Source: Deltaproteobacteria bacterium
Lineage (GTDB): Bacteria; Myxococcota; UBA727; VGSZ01
DNA length: 64,000 nucleotides
Assembly (NCBI GenBank): GCA_016177705.1
Contig: JACOUT010000002.1
Coordinates: 401,604-465,603, forward strand
Reading direction: 5' to 3'
Position numbers and translations under genes: made by a program. This document shows, one piece after another, positions 1 through 9,500 of this stretch. The notes below the pieces were generated by a model. The model worked only from the letters and a program-made list of their open reading frames with translations, did not search any database and had not been told where the DNA came from. The stretch's first letter is position 1. Every line of letters begins with the position of its first letter.

Positions 1-1
1 C

Positions 2-1096
2 CTGCGCGCGCTGGCGCCGCACGGCGTGCTGATCTTCGACTACCAGGGCACGAACTTCATCGTGCAGATCCTCAAGGTGCTCGCCGCCGAGGAGGGCTTC
101 GCGCCCATCGACGACAAGGTGATCCTGCTGCGCTCGCGCTTCGGCAAGAACCGACCCACCACCAACGATCTGCTGTTCTCGAAGGACGGCTTCACGGACG
201 AGGACGTGAAGCGGCTGACCGGCTTCCATGCGGAGGCGGCCGACATGGTGCGCTACGCACCGGGCATCGCCAACCCCAAGGCCGCCGACAAGGCGCTGGT
301 GAAGGGCCCGCTCATCGATGCGAAGGAGATCGTGACCGACGACCGCCCCTTCATCATCGACCTCGACTTCAGCAACTACCGGCCCATCCCCGAGCAGGCG
401 ACACTACAGGACCTGCGCGCCTACGAGAGCTGGCTGCGCATCACCACGCTGATCGGCCTCGTGACCCTCGCGGGCCTCTTCATCACCTGGGCGTCGTGGT
501 CGCGCGAGCGGCGCGCGCCGGCCCCCGCGCTCGCGTATCTGCTCATCTCCGGCTTCTGCTACATGCTGGTCGAGGTGGCCTTGATGGCCAAGCTCGAGCT
601 GTTCATGCAGGACCCGGCGGTCGCCATGGCCACCGTCATCACCATCTTCCTGCTTACCACCGGCGTCGGCAGCCTGGTGCACCAGCGGCTGATCTCACTG
701 GTCGGCATCCGCGTCTTTCCGTTCGTGGTTGCGGCGCTCGTGCTCCTCGCCATTCCGGCGCTGCGCGTCGTGCTCGAGTACCTGGTCGGCCTGCCGCTCG
801 TGGTGCGCCTGTTGGTGGTCGCGGTGGTCACCTTCCCCATCGGCACGGCGCTCGGCGCCTTCTACCCGTGGCTCGTCGATCGGCTGGTGGCGACCGACCA
901 TGGCTCGAACGTCCCGATCACCTACGGCATCAGCACGCTCGCTTCGGTGATCGGCGCGAGCTTCGCCATGACCATGATGATCCCGTGGGGCTTCAACCGC
1001 CTGCTGTTGCTCGGCGTCGCCGGCTACGTCGTGCTCGGCGTGCTCATCGTCGTGCACGCGGGGTTGTTGCGCCGGCCGCTGTTCGGCGCATCGTGA
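2..1096 (+). CDS. Spermidine-synthase-like membrane protein (5' truncated)
   Basis: The reading frame is open from base 2, so the gene starts before the window and about 364 C-terminal residues are visible. The first part looks like the end of a Rossmann methyltransferase or spermidine-synthase fold (VLIFDYQG) and carries a DDRPF motif, common in the membrane-anchored spermidine-synthase-like family. About seven hydrophobic segments follow, from roughly base 430 to the stop. The family resemblance rests on this arrangement; the SAM-binding motifs lie outside the window, so the substrate and even catalytic activity cannot be judged. It is convergent with the caspase-like genes and the two stop codons are only 2 bases apart, with no obvious terminator hairpin between them. 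Confidence 0.6.
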   Translation: MRALAPHGVLIFDYQGTNFIVQILKVLAAEEGFAPIDDKVILLRSRFGKNRPTTNDLLFSKDGFTDEDVKRLTGFHAEAADMVRYAPGIANPKAADKALVKGPLIDAKEIVTDDRPFIIDLDFSNYRPIPEQATLQDLRAYESWLRITTLIGLVTLAGLFITWASWSRERRAPAPALAYLLISGFCYMLVEVALMAKLELFMQDPAVAMATVITIFLLTTGVGSLVHQRLISLVGIRVFPFVVAALVLLAIPALRVVLEYLVGLPLVVRLLVVAVVTFPIGTALGAFYPWLVDRLVATDHGSNVPITYGISTLASVIGASFAMTMMIPWGFNRLLLLGVAGYVVLGVLIVVHAGLLRRPLFGAS

Positions 1097-1098
1097 TG

Positions 1099-2502
1099 CT
1101 AGCGCGGCTCGAGGCCTAGCTTGTTTCGCTCCGCGGCGTTGATCGCGTCAGCGAGCTCGTGCTCCGCGTTGTCGAGCCGATGCTTGTCGTCCTCGCTCAA
1201 GAGTCCGCTCAGGCCGATCGGCATCGACACCGCCAACGTGCCGATGCCGGCCAGCAGCACCGTGCCAACCGGGACCGCGATGGCGTAGGCGAGGCCTTGG
1301 TGCGTCGACGGCACTGCCGCCCCGATCGCGATCCCGCCTGCGGCGCCTACCAGACCGCCGGCGACGGGCGGCAGCACCCAGACGAGCGGGTTGCCGAGCC
1401 GCGCCTGCCTCGACGTGATGTCCTCGACCAGCCGTGCGGCGTCCGGCGCGAGCGGCCTGCCGGCGTCGATCAGGTCTTGACGGGCGAGCGGCTCGGGGCG
1501 GTCGCGCCGCAGCCACTTGCGGTCGAAGGAGAGGTAGATCTCGCGCTCGCGAAAGGCCTGCTCCCGCGCGCTCGGCGGAGGCGGCACGATCGGGACCGTG
1601 CCGGGGCTCGGCGGCGGCGCGACGGAGCGCACGCTGTTGACGACCGCGAGCAGGTCCGGTCCGCGCTCGCGCGCGTCGTCGCTCAGCACGACATCGAGCG
1701 GAGCGCCGCTGACGCTCGGGGGCTGCGGACGGTCAGGCGCCGCGACCACCAGCGCGTGCTGTGCGTACGCGACGGCTTCCGCCGCCGTTACGCGCCCGTC
1801 GCCGTTGCCGTCGCCCCAGCCGCGCAGGGCGCCGAGCAGCAGATAGGAGAACGCGGGTCGGTCGTGGCCGGGCAGCGGGCCCGTGCGCGCGTCGCTCGAC
1901 GACAACAGCACCGTCCCTGCGGCGGGCGCGGCTGTGCGCAGCGGCAGCGTCGCCTGACTGCCGGGCACGAGCGGCGCGACGCCGTCGGCTGCGGCACCCG
2001 AGAACGCGGCGTCAAAGATGGCAACGGTAGCGCGCTGTGCGCCACGCGCGGCAGACAGCAACTGCGACTGCGCCACGCTGCGCTCCAGCAGCGACAGCTC
2101 GGTCGGCTGCGCATCAGCGCCCACCAAGAGCCCGTCGTCACCGGCGGGCGCGGGCGCGCCATAACCGATGAAGACGATCCACAGGGTGCCGCCGGGCCCG
2201 ACCTCGGTGCGGGCCTTGTCGGCGGCCGCGAGCAGGCGTTCGCGCGTCGCTTCGCCGTCGCGCAGCAGGTGCGCGTGCTCGAGCGGCACGCCGCGCACGC
2301 GCGTAAGCCAAGTGAACCATGAGGTCGCGTTCTCCGCTGCGCCCGACAGCGGCGGCAATACGAACGGTCGACTCACGCCGGCGATCACTGCGGCGTCCTG
2401 CGCCCCCGTGCCGCTCGGAGCGCCGGCAGGGGTCGCGTCGACGGTGGGCCAGGGCGATGCGGTCACCGCAAGCATGGCCAGCGCGGCGAGCGACGGCGTC
2501 AT
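1099..2502 (-). CDS. Caspase-like protein lacking catalytic residues (pseudocaspase)
   Basis: This is a 467-residue protein beginning with a signal-like hydrophobic stretch (MTPSLAALAMLAV). It is a clear paralogue of the upstream gene at 2499-3920 and keeps its whole layout: caspase/C14-type core, an EF-hand-like loop (DGNGDGRVTAAE), a Pro-rich linker and two C-terminal membrane segments. The catalytic His of the upstream copy is Tyr here (IGYG, about residue 114) and the catalytic Cys is Ala (DAAF, about residue 166), so it cannot be a cysteine protease. The start was chosen at 2502 because it overlaps the upstream stop by 4 bases (ATGA), implying translational coupling. A regulatory or scaffolding pseudoprotease partner of the active copy is the obvious inference. 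The longer in-frame extension to 2931 is antisense-like Arg-rich sequence and was rejected. Confidence 0.8.
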   Translation of the reverse strand: MTPSLAALAMLAVTASPWPTVDATPAGAPSGTGAQDAAVIAGVSRPFVLPPLSGAAENATSWFTWLTRVRGVPLEHAHLLRDGEATRERLLAAADKARTEVGPGGTLWIVFIGYGAPAPAGDDGLLVGADAQPTELSLLERSVAQSQLLSAARGAQRATVAIFDAAFSGAAADGVAPLVPGSQATLPLRTAAPAAGTVLLSSSDARTGPLPGHDRPAFSYLLLGALRGWGDGNGDGRVTAAEAVAYAQHALVVAAPDRPQPPSVSGAPLDVVLSDDARERGPDLLAVVNSVRSVAPPPSPGTVPIVPPPPSAREQAFREREIYLSFDRKWLRRDRPEPLARQDLIDAGRPLAPDAARLVEDITSRQARLGNPLVWVLPPVAGGLVGAAGGIAIGAAVPSTHQGLAYAIAVPVGTVLLAGIGTLAVSMPIGLSGLLSEDDKHRLDNAEHELADAINAAERNKLGLEPR

Positions 2503-3920
2503 GACGGCGGCAAACCGAGCGTCTTGCGCTCGGCGTCGTTGCTCGCCTTGGCCAGCGCCGCTTCGGCGTTCTTGAGCGACGCAACCTCGTCGGGGTCGAG
2601 CTGCGCGTACATGAAGATGGGCGTGGTGACGCCTAGTGCGCCCGCCGCCGCACCGGCGAAGGCGCCGATGAAGCCGCCGAGCAAGAAGGCGCGCTCGGGG
2701 TTCGCGTCGGCACCGCCACCGCCCGCGATCAACGCGCCGACGCCGAGCCCGACCGCCGTGCCGACGCCCATGCCGACCAGCGGCGGCGCAGTGGTCACCA
2801 GGAAGTTGTGTTGCAGCTCCTCGCGCGCGGACAGCTCCTCGACGAGCTGCTTCGCGCCCGGCGCGGCCTCCCCTCCCAGTCGCACCAGATCCTTGCGGGA
2901 CAAGGGACCGGGCAGGTCGCGGCGCACCCACTTGTGGTCGACATCGAGGCGGATCTCGCGCTCGCGGAAGGCCTGCTCGGCGGCTCGGTTCGACACAGGC
3001 GTGGGCGCCACCGATGGTGCGGGCACCGTAGCGACCGGCGCGCTCGATGCCGGCGCGCGCGCCTCGGCGACGAGCTGGATTAGATCGGGCCCGCGCTCGC
3101 GCGCCTTGTCGTGCATGACGACGTCGAGCGGACCGCCGCGCGCGCTCGGGATCTGGTTCTTGTCGGTGACGAGCGCCGTGAGCGCGGCGCGCGTGTAGCC
3201 GAGCGCGTCTCCCGCGGTCACCGCGCCGTCGCCGTTGCCGTCAGCCCAACCGCGCAGCGCGCCGAGCAAGAGGTAGGAGAACGCCGGACGATCATGGCCG
3301 GGCAGCGGACCCGCCACCTCCTCGCTCGAGGCGAGCACGAGCACGCCGGCGGCAGGCGCCGCGCGCCGCACCGGCAAGGTCGCCTGGCTGCCGGCGACCA
3401 GCGGCGTGCGCCCATCGCTCGCCATGCCCGAGAAGCAGGCGTCGACGACGGCGACGGTGCTGCGCTGCTTGCCCTGCGCGGCGCGCAGCAGCTCCGCTTG
3501 CGGCAGGCCGCGCTCGGCGATGCTCGCCTCGGTGCGCTGCGCATCGACCCCGAGCAGAAGGCCGTCGCTGCCGTCGCGAGCAGGCGCGCCGTGGCCGATG
3601 AACACGATCCATAGGGTGCCGGTCGGCCCCACCTGCCCCCTGGCCTTGGCGGCGGCGGCGAGCAAGTTCTCGCGCGTCACCTCGGCGTTGCGCAGCAAGG
3701 TCACGCGCTCGGCCGGCACGCCGCGCGCGCGCGTCAGCCACACGTACCAATCGGTGGCGTTCTCGACGGCGCCCTTGACCTCGGGCAGCACGAACGGCCG
3801 GTTGACGCCGGCGATCACGGCGGCGTCGTCGGCGCCGAGCGTGGTCGGCGGCACGTCGCTCGTCAGCGACGGCCAGCCCGTGGCGAACAAGCCGAGGAGC
3901 GCGATCGCGGACGCGGTCAC
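2499..3920 (-). CDS. Caspase-family (C14-like) protease, membrane-anchored
   Basis: The 473-residue protein starts with GTG and a hydrophobic signal or anchor segment. The core has the caspase-fold His motif VFIGHG (His about 110) and the nucleophile motif VVDACF (Cys about 162), so the dyad is intact. An EF-hand-like DGNGDGAVTAGD loop follows; bacterial caspase-like proteins are often calcium-dependent. The C-terminal third has a linker and two Gly/Ala-rich membrane segments (about residues 370-430). It lies 72 bases downstream of the SPFH genes on the same strand and overlaps its catalytically dead paralogue by 4 bases. A TAGAGT box 6 bases before the GTG suggests a leaderless transcript. 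Substrate and specificity (Asp versus Arg/Lys) cannot be read from the sequence. Confidence 0.8.
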   Translation of the reverse strand: MTASAIALLGLFATGWPSLTSDVPPTTLGADDAAVIAGVNRPFVLPEVKGAVENATDWYVWLTRARGVPAERVTLLRNAEVTRENLLAAAAKARGQVGPTGTLWIVFIGHGAPARDGSDGLLLGVDAQRTEASIAERGLPQAELLRAAQGKQRSTVAVVDACFSGMASDGRTPLVAGSQATLPVRRAAPAAGVLVLASSEEVAGPLPGHDRPAFSYLLLGALRGWADGNGDGAVTAGDALGYTRAALTALVTDKNQIPSARGGPLDVVMHDKARERGPDLIQLVAEARAPASSAPVATVPAPSVAPTPVSNRAAEQAFREREIRLDVDHKWVRRDLPGPLSRKDLVRLGGEAAPGAKQLVEELSAREELQHNFLVTTAPPLVGMGVGTAVGLGVGALIAGGGGADANPERAFLLGGFIGAFAGAAAGALGVTTPIFMYAQLDPDEVASLKNAEAALAKASNDAERKTLGLPPS

Positions 3921-3926
3921 GCCGCG

Positions 3927-3932
3927 ACTCTA
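3927..3932 (-). promoter_or_regulatory. Possible -10 box of the caspase gene (leaderless)
   Basis: On the minus strand TAGAGT stands 6 bases before the GTG at 3920, so transcription would start at or next to the start codon. No convincing -35 is seen, and the 72-base gap from the SPFH gene also allows read-through from upstream. Confidence 0.25.
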
Positions 3933-3992
3933 GCAGAGGGCGGCGGCCGACCGGGCGGGCCCAACCGACCGGGCGCCCTGCTGGGACGAGCG

Positions 3993-4988
3993 CTACTCCC
4001 GCTCACGCGGCGGCGCGATGATCGGCTGCGGTACCGGCACGGTCGCGCGCGCGGCCGGCACCCGAGAGGACGTTGCGAGCGTGACGCCCATCGAGCCGAG
4101 CACGTCGTCGACGCGCAGCAGGTCCGCCGGCACCACCACCTGCGCACCGTTGGCGAGCGCGCCGAGCTTCTGCACGTATTGCTGCGAGATCTTGAGGTTG
4201 ACCGCTTCGGCGCCGCCGTCGGCCGTCACCGCCTGTCCGACGGTGCGGATCGAATCGGCCGTTGCCTGCGCCAGCGCCAGGATCTCTTGCGCCTTGCCCT
4301 GCGCCTCGTTGACCCGGCGCTGCATCTCGCCTTCGGAGCGGTTGATCATCTCCTGCTTCTTGCCCTCGGAGTCGTTGATGCGCGCGGCGCGGTCTCCTTC
4401 GGCGCGCGCCAACAGCGCGCGTCGCTCGCGCTCGGCGCCCATCTGTCGCTCCATCGCGTTCTTCACCGAGGCCGGCGGCACGATGTTCTTCACCTCGTAA
4501 CGCATCACCTGGATGCCCCACGCGGCGCTCACCTCGTTCAACGCCTTGATGACGTGCGCGTTGATGATGTCGCGCTCCTCGAAGGTGCGATCGAGCTCGA
4601 GCGTGCCGATGACCGCGCGCGTGGTGGTCTGCGCGAGCTGGATGGCGGCGAAGTGGTAGTTGGTGATGCCGTAGGAGGCCTGCTTGGCGTTGGCGACACG
4701 CAGATAGAGGATGCCGTCGACCTCGACGCGCACGTTGTCCTTGGTGAAGCAGTCCTGCGGCGGCACATCGATGGCCTCCTCCTTCATGTCGATCATGAAG
4801 GCGACCCGATCGAAGAACGGCAGCAACACGTGGAGGCCAGGCCCGAGCGTCTCGTGGTAGCGGCCGAGCCGCTCGACGATCAGCTCGGTGCGATTGGGCA
4901 CCAGGCGCACGCTGCGGATCACCTTGTACGAGGTGTAGAGCGCCAGACAGGTCCAGATGATCGCGGTGACGACGTAATACAGGCCCAT
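3993..4988 (-). CDS. SPFH/Band-7 (stomatin/paraslipin-like) membrane protein
   Basis: The 331-residue protein has one N-terminal membrane segment (about residues 5-22). A Band-7/PHB domain (about 25-200) follows, starting with RLVPNRTELIVERLGRY and containing the typical ID.PPQ...TKDNV.V.VDGI pattern. An Ala/Glu-rich helical region (about 200-270) promotes oligomerisation in this family, and the tail is Pro-rich. Such proteins form large ring or cage assemblies in the membrane, organise microdomains and often modulate proteases. It is paralogous to the gene just upstream (3 bases away) and belongs to an nfeD-SPFH-SPFH operon. Downstream on the same strand are the caspase genes, a possible protease client of the complex. 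Confidence 0.88.
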   Translation of the reverse strand: MGLYYVVTAIIWTCLALYTSYKVIRSVRLVPNRTELIVERLGRYHETLGPGLHVLLPFFDRVAFMIDMKEEAIDVPPQDCFTKDNVRVEVDGILYLRVANAKQASYGITNYHFAAIQLAQTTTRAVIGTLELDRTFEERDIINAHVIKALNEVSAAWGIQVMRYEVKNIVPPASVKNAMERQMGAERERRALLARAEGDRAARINDSEGKKQEMINRSEGEMQRRVNEAQGKAQEILALAQATADSIRTVGQAVTADGGAEAVNLKISQQYVQKLGALANGAQVVVPADLLRVDDVLGSMGVTLATSSRVPAARATVPVPQPIIAPPRERE

Positions 4989-4991
4989 GGC

Positions 4992-5942
4992 TCACCCCCT
5001 CCGCTGCGTTGGCGGCGTCGCCGACGGCGCGGCGCCGACAGCGCCCTGCACCTTGGTCATGCCCTCGAAGAACGCCTTCACCTGCGCGATCTGCGCCGGC
5101 ACCACGCTGACGTCGGCGTGCTCGAGGATGCGGCCGAGCTCCACCAGGTACTGCTCGGCGAGCTGCATCTTGACCGCGCTCTCACCGCCAGGCGCGCGGA
5201 TCGCGTCTGCGACCAGCGCGAGCGCCTTGGCGTTGGCTTCGGCGGTCATGCGGATCTCAGCCGCGCGGCCGTTGGCCTCGTTGATGCGTTTCTGCCGCTC
5301 GCCCTCGGAGAGGTTGACGGCCTCGATGCGCTCGCCTTCGGAGACCGCGATCTTGGCCTCCTTGTTGCCGGTGGAGATGGTCACCTGGGCGCGCTTGTGG
5401 CGCTCGGCCTCCATCTGCTTCTCCATGGTCTCGATGACGCGCGGCGAGGGCGTGATGCCCTTGATCTCGTAACGCAGCACCTTGATGCCCCAGGGCTCGC
5501 TCGCCTTGTCGATCTCGCGCACGATGCTGGTGTTCATCTTCTCCCGCTCGGAGAAGGTCTCGTCGAGGTTGAGCTTGCCGATCTCGCTGCGCATGGTGGT
5601 CTGCGCCAGGTTGATGGCGGCGATACGGTAGTCGGCGATGTTGTAGGAGGCGTCCTTGGCGTCTTCCACCTTGATGTAGACGATGCCGTCCACCTCCACC
5701 TGGATGTTGTCCTTGGTGATGCACATCTGCGGCGGCACGTCGATGGCCTGCTCGCGCATCTCCTGGCGGTAGGCCGCCCGATCGAGCAGCGGCACCATGA
5801 AGTGGAAGCCGGGCTGCAGCACGCCCTGGAACTTGCCGACGCGCTCCTTGACGACGTTCTCGCGCTCGCTGACGACGATGAAGGTGCGCGTCACGAAGAA
5901 CACGCCGGCGAGGCAGCCGATAGTGATCAGGAACGGGATCAT
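4992..5942 (-). CDS. SPFH/Band-7 (stomatin/QmcA-like) membrane protein
   Basis: The 316-residue stomatin-type protein has an N-terminal membrane segment (MIPFLITIGCLAGVFF), a Band-7 domain with the IDVPPQ and TKDNIQVEVDGI motifs, and a long charged helix with EGERQKRINEANGRA-type sequence. The ATG at 5942 overlaps the nfeD stop by 4 bases, which fixes the start; an in-frame upstream extension is low-complexity antisense sequence. Known SPFH proteins of this type (QmcA, HflKC, eukaryotic SLP2) pair with NfeD-type partners. The two adjacent SPFH genes may form a hetero-oligomer as HflK and HflC do, but this is an inference. Confidence 0.9.
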   Translation of the reverse strand: MIPFLITIGCLAGVFFVTRTFIVVSERENVVKERVGKFQGVLQPGFHFMVPLLDRAAYRQEMREQAIDVPPQMCITKDNIQVEVDGIVYIKVEDAKDASYNIADYRIAAINLAQTTMRSEIGKLNLDETFSEREKMNTSIVREIDKASEPWGIKVLRYEIKGITPSPRVIETMEKQMEAERHKRAQVTISTGNKEAKIAVSEGERIEAVNLSEGERQKRINEANGRAAEIRMTAEANAKALALVADAIRAPGGESAVKMQLAEQYLVELGRILEHADVSVVPAQIAQVKAFFEGMTKVQGAVGAAPSATPPTQRRG

Positions 5943-6463
5943 GCCTTCACCTTGTCCTTTTCCTTGTCGGAAAGCTGGTCGGCGGCGGGGACGCGCTCGG
6001 GCGCTGCCTCGAGCGCGGACACCGCCTCGACGATCCAGACGAGCTTGTCCTTGTACACCAGGCGGGCGTGGCCGCCCTTGGGGATGCTGCCGTCCGTGCA
6101 TTGTGCGGACCAGGTGGTGCCCTGGAAGCGGATGCGTCCGTTTGGGCCCGTGTCGTCGACAGCCTCGAGCACCTCGACGATCTCGCCCATCGCGTCCTTG
6201 TCCTCGTTGCTCAGGTCGTGCTTGGCCTCGCCGGTCTTGAAGTAGCGCTTGAGCATCGGGCGCAGCGGCAACGTCAACCCGAGCGAGGTGAAGCCCCACA
6301 GCAAGAGCGACGTCGACACCGAGTCGACTACGCCGAGCGCTCGCAGGCCGGCGACCAACAGCGCCGCGGCGCCGAAGAACACCTGCACCAAGCTCGGGTG
6401 CAGCGCCTCGCTCGCGATCAGCAAGACGCCTACGACGAGGAAGGTAATGGTGACCGGGTCCAC
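5939..6463 (-). CDS. nfeD: NfeD-like membrane protein
   Basis: The 174-residue protein starts at a GTG (VDPVTITFLVV) just before the first membrane segment. Three to four hydrophobic segments (residues 4-70) are followed by a soluble OB-fold-like domain (about 85-150) with the Gly-Arg-Ile-Arg-Phe-Gln-Gly-Thr-x-Trp pattern of the short NfeD family. NfeD proteins are partners of SPFH proteins, and this gene is coupled to the SPFH gene by an ATGA overlap at 5939-5942. No Shine-Dalgarno sequence precedes the GTG. It lies 40 bases after the stop of the giant surface-protein gene, so read-through from that transcript is possible. Confidence 0.85.
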   Translation of the reverse strand: MDPVTITFLVVGVLLIASEALHPSLVQVFFGAAALLVAGLRALGVVDSVSTSLLLWGFTSLGLTLPLRPMLKRYFKTGEAKHDLSNEDKDAMGEIVEVLEAVDDTGPNGRIRFQGTTWSAQCTDGSIPKGGHARLVYKDKLVWIVEAVSALEAAPERVPAADQLSDKEKDKVKA

Positions 6464-6503
6464 GGCGGGAGGTTCGTCCCAACCCCGGTCGCGGTCAAGC
6501 TCC

Positions 6504-9500
6504 CTAGAAGGCGCCCACCGCGCGCACGAAGAAGCCGGAGCGGTCGACGGTGCCGCGATCGAGCTCGTCGCCCGAGAAGCTGGTGAAGTTCCAGCCGACG
6601 CCGAAGCGGAAATACTCCACGGGCGCGAGCTGCAGCTCGACGAGCGGGCCATGCTTGACGCCGGCGCCGCTCATGCTCGCGAGCACCCGGTACTCGACGC
6701 CGACGTCGAAGGCGCCCGGCACGGGCGGCTCGATGCCGAGGCCGCGCATGGTGTCGTGCACGCGCCAGTTGACGCGATTGATCCACAAGGCCGTGACGGC
6801 GTCGGCGCGCGGCACATCGCCAAAGAGCTGGCTTGCGTGCTTGAGTGCGAGCTTCTCGGCGATCTGCAGCTGCCAGGGCAGCTCGACGATGGGCTCCACG
6901 CTCGCGGCGTGCACGGTGTAGTCGTCGACGGTGCCGCCGGCGAGCGACAGCGGCCGCACCTCCACCCTGCGCGACAGCTTGCCGAGCACGCTCAGCCACT
7001 CGTGCGTCACGGGTCGGTAGGCGGCGCCGAGCGCGCCCTCTTCCAGGTAGGCCTCGCGCTGGCCGAGCGCGAGGTCTTGCGCGAGCGCGACGTTGTAGCG
7101 CGCCAACAGCGACAGCTCCGGCGACAGTCGCGTCGCGGCGGCGGTGGCGCTCAGGAGCCACAGGCGGTCGTGGCCGCCGCGACTCTCGGTCAGGTTGTCG
7201 TAGCGCAGCTCGAAGCGCTGGCTGCCGAGGAACAGCTCGCCCCGCTTCCACTCGACACCGGCGGATGCGGCGTCGCGCGACCCTTGGCCGGCGAGGTAGC
7301 TGCCGCTGCCGTTCGCGCCGGGCGCCGCGTAGAAGGTGCCGTCGGTGAAGGCGGCCGGCGGCACCGTGCCGTTCTCGGTCGCGGGCACGACGCCACCGAG
7401 TGTGACGATGCGCTCGTAGCCGAGCTGCAGCGTCAGTCCCCAGGGCAGCTTGAGCCCGTTCTTGAGCCCGAGCACGCCGCGGCTCTGATCGCCCGAGATG
7501 CCGCCGTCGAGCTGGTACTCGGCGTAGGCCTTGCTCTCGAGGCTCGACGCATCGGGCGCGAGGTTGGTCTCGCCACCCACCACCGACGTCGTGGTCCAGC
7601 CGAGCGCGCCCGATCCGGCGGCCGGCAACAACCCGAAGCGCTCGGTGGCATAGACGCGCGCCGCCGGATTCACCTGCCACGACAGGCCGAGGTTCGCTTG
7701 GTTCTCCCCGCTCCAGCGCAAGGAGACGCCGCCGAGCAACGACAGCTCCTCGGTGAGGCCCCAGCGCGCGAGCAGGTGCGTGATGAAGTGATCGGACGCG
7801 TCCTGGATCTGTTGAGGATCGCCGGTGAGGACTAGCTCCTGCTTGACGGCGAGCGTCAGCCGTTCGAGTGCCGCCCAGTCGAGCCCGAGCGCGGCGACGT
7901 TGGTGTGGAATTCCCGCGGCTGCGCGATGTCGCTCTGTCCAAAGGCGCCGCTGTCCCAGCTGTAGCCGTAGCCGTACTCGCCCGCGAGCACGAGCGGCTC
8001 CGCCACCTTGTGCTCGTAGCGCAGCGTCACGATCTCGCGGTGCAGCGTGCGGTACTCCGTGAGCTGCGTGAATGTCGGCGTGCTCGGCACCTCGCTCAAG
8101 ACGCCGTCCCAGCGCAGCTTGAAGCGGCCGTCGTCGATCACCTGCCAGGCGCCCTCGGCGCCCACCTTGGTCTGGCCCTGCTCGACGATGGCCGCGCCCG
8201 CGAAGAAGCCAGGCTGCAAGTGCTGCACATAGGCGCGAAGCTGCAGGTCGGCGTTGGCCTCGCGCCCCACCAAGCGCCCGAGCTGCACCTGCCCCTCGAG
8301 CTTATACGCGGCGCCCTCGCGCGCCGAGGTCGGCTGCGCCCCACCGCCGTGCGGCGCCTTGACATCGAGCGGCTGGCCGAGCGTGCTGTAGCTGAGGCCG
8401 CCGTCGGTGGAGAAGAAGTTGCCGGCATCGACCGACTGCGAGCCGAGCAGCTCGCCCTGCAACCACGTGCCCTGATCGAGGTAGAGGCGCAGGTGGCCGC
8501 CGCCGAGCTGGTAGCCGAGCGCACCGCCCTCGCGCGCCTCATAGACGAAGCCGCCGCCCACCTCGGCGTGCCCGAGCACCTGCTGCTTGAGCTGCACGCC
8601 GCCGGCGACACCCTGGAACGGATCGTCGTCGCGGTGCTCGTACTCCACCTCGAGGGCGACGCGGTTCGACGCCACCACCTGGCCGAGGTTGTGGTTGGTG
8701 ATGAAGGAAGCGTCCGCGAAGGCGCCGAGCGGCTCCTTCAACATCACGCGCCCCTCGAGGTAGCGCACCGTGTAGTCGACGTTTCGCACCAGCGGCGTGC
8801 GCGCGACCTCGGCGCCGGTGACTCCGTCGCGCACCAGCAGCGAGACGCGCTCGCTGCCCTCCACCACGCGCTCGTGGCGCAAGAAGTAGATCGACGAGCC
8901 CGTGCCCATCAGCTCGACGCGCGCGTGGCGCTCACCGCCGCCGCCCGCCAGGAAGCCGGTGGCCGTGGTGCGCCACGGATCGGCATCGGGCGAGGACGCC
9001 GGTGCCACGCTCTTGACGTCGTAGTCGAGCGGGCCGGTCCAACCGCGATCGAAGGTGATCTGCGCGCCGGCGCGCGCGCGCTGGTAGCGGAACAGGTCGG
9101 CGCCCTGCAGGTCGGTGCGGATGGAGCCGACCTGCACCCGCGACGCATCGGCCGTGAGGTCGAGGTAGAGCGGAAAGGCCGAGGCAGCGGCGGCGGCGTT
9201 CTCGACGGAGCTGTCGGCGTACACCGGGTAGTAGCGGTCGGGGTCGAGCAGGTCGGGCGCAAACACGTCGTTCTGCCAGCGCGCCGTGTCGAGGTGCAGC
9301 GTCAGCTCGTAGCGCTTGAACAGGGTGGGGCCGATGAAGCGGCCGCTCACGAGCGCAGCACCGCGGCCGTACAGGAACACGGGGCCGAGCGTCGCCGACG
9401 TGAAGGGCCCGCGCTCACCGAGCTCGGCGCCGTCACCGCCAAACGCGGTGTCGGCCAGGCCGAGTACGAAGAAGCCGTTCGGATCGCCGTGCACGGGTCG

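Noticed and set aside
2502..2931. N-terminal extension of the pseudocaspase
   Set aside because: The in-frame extension overlaps the C-terminal coding part of the upstream paralogue and is Arg-rich. The ATG at 2502 gives a signal-like start and an ATGA overlap.
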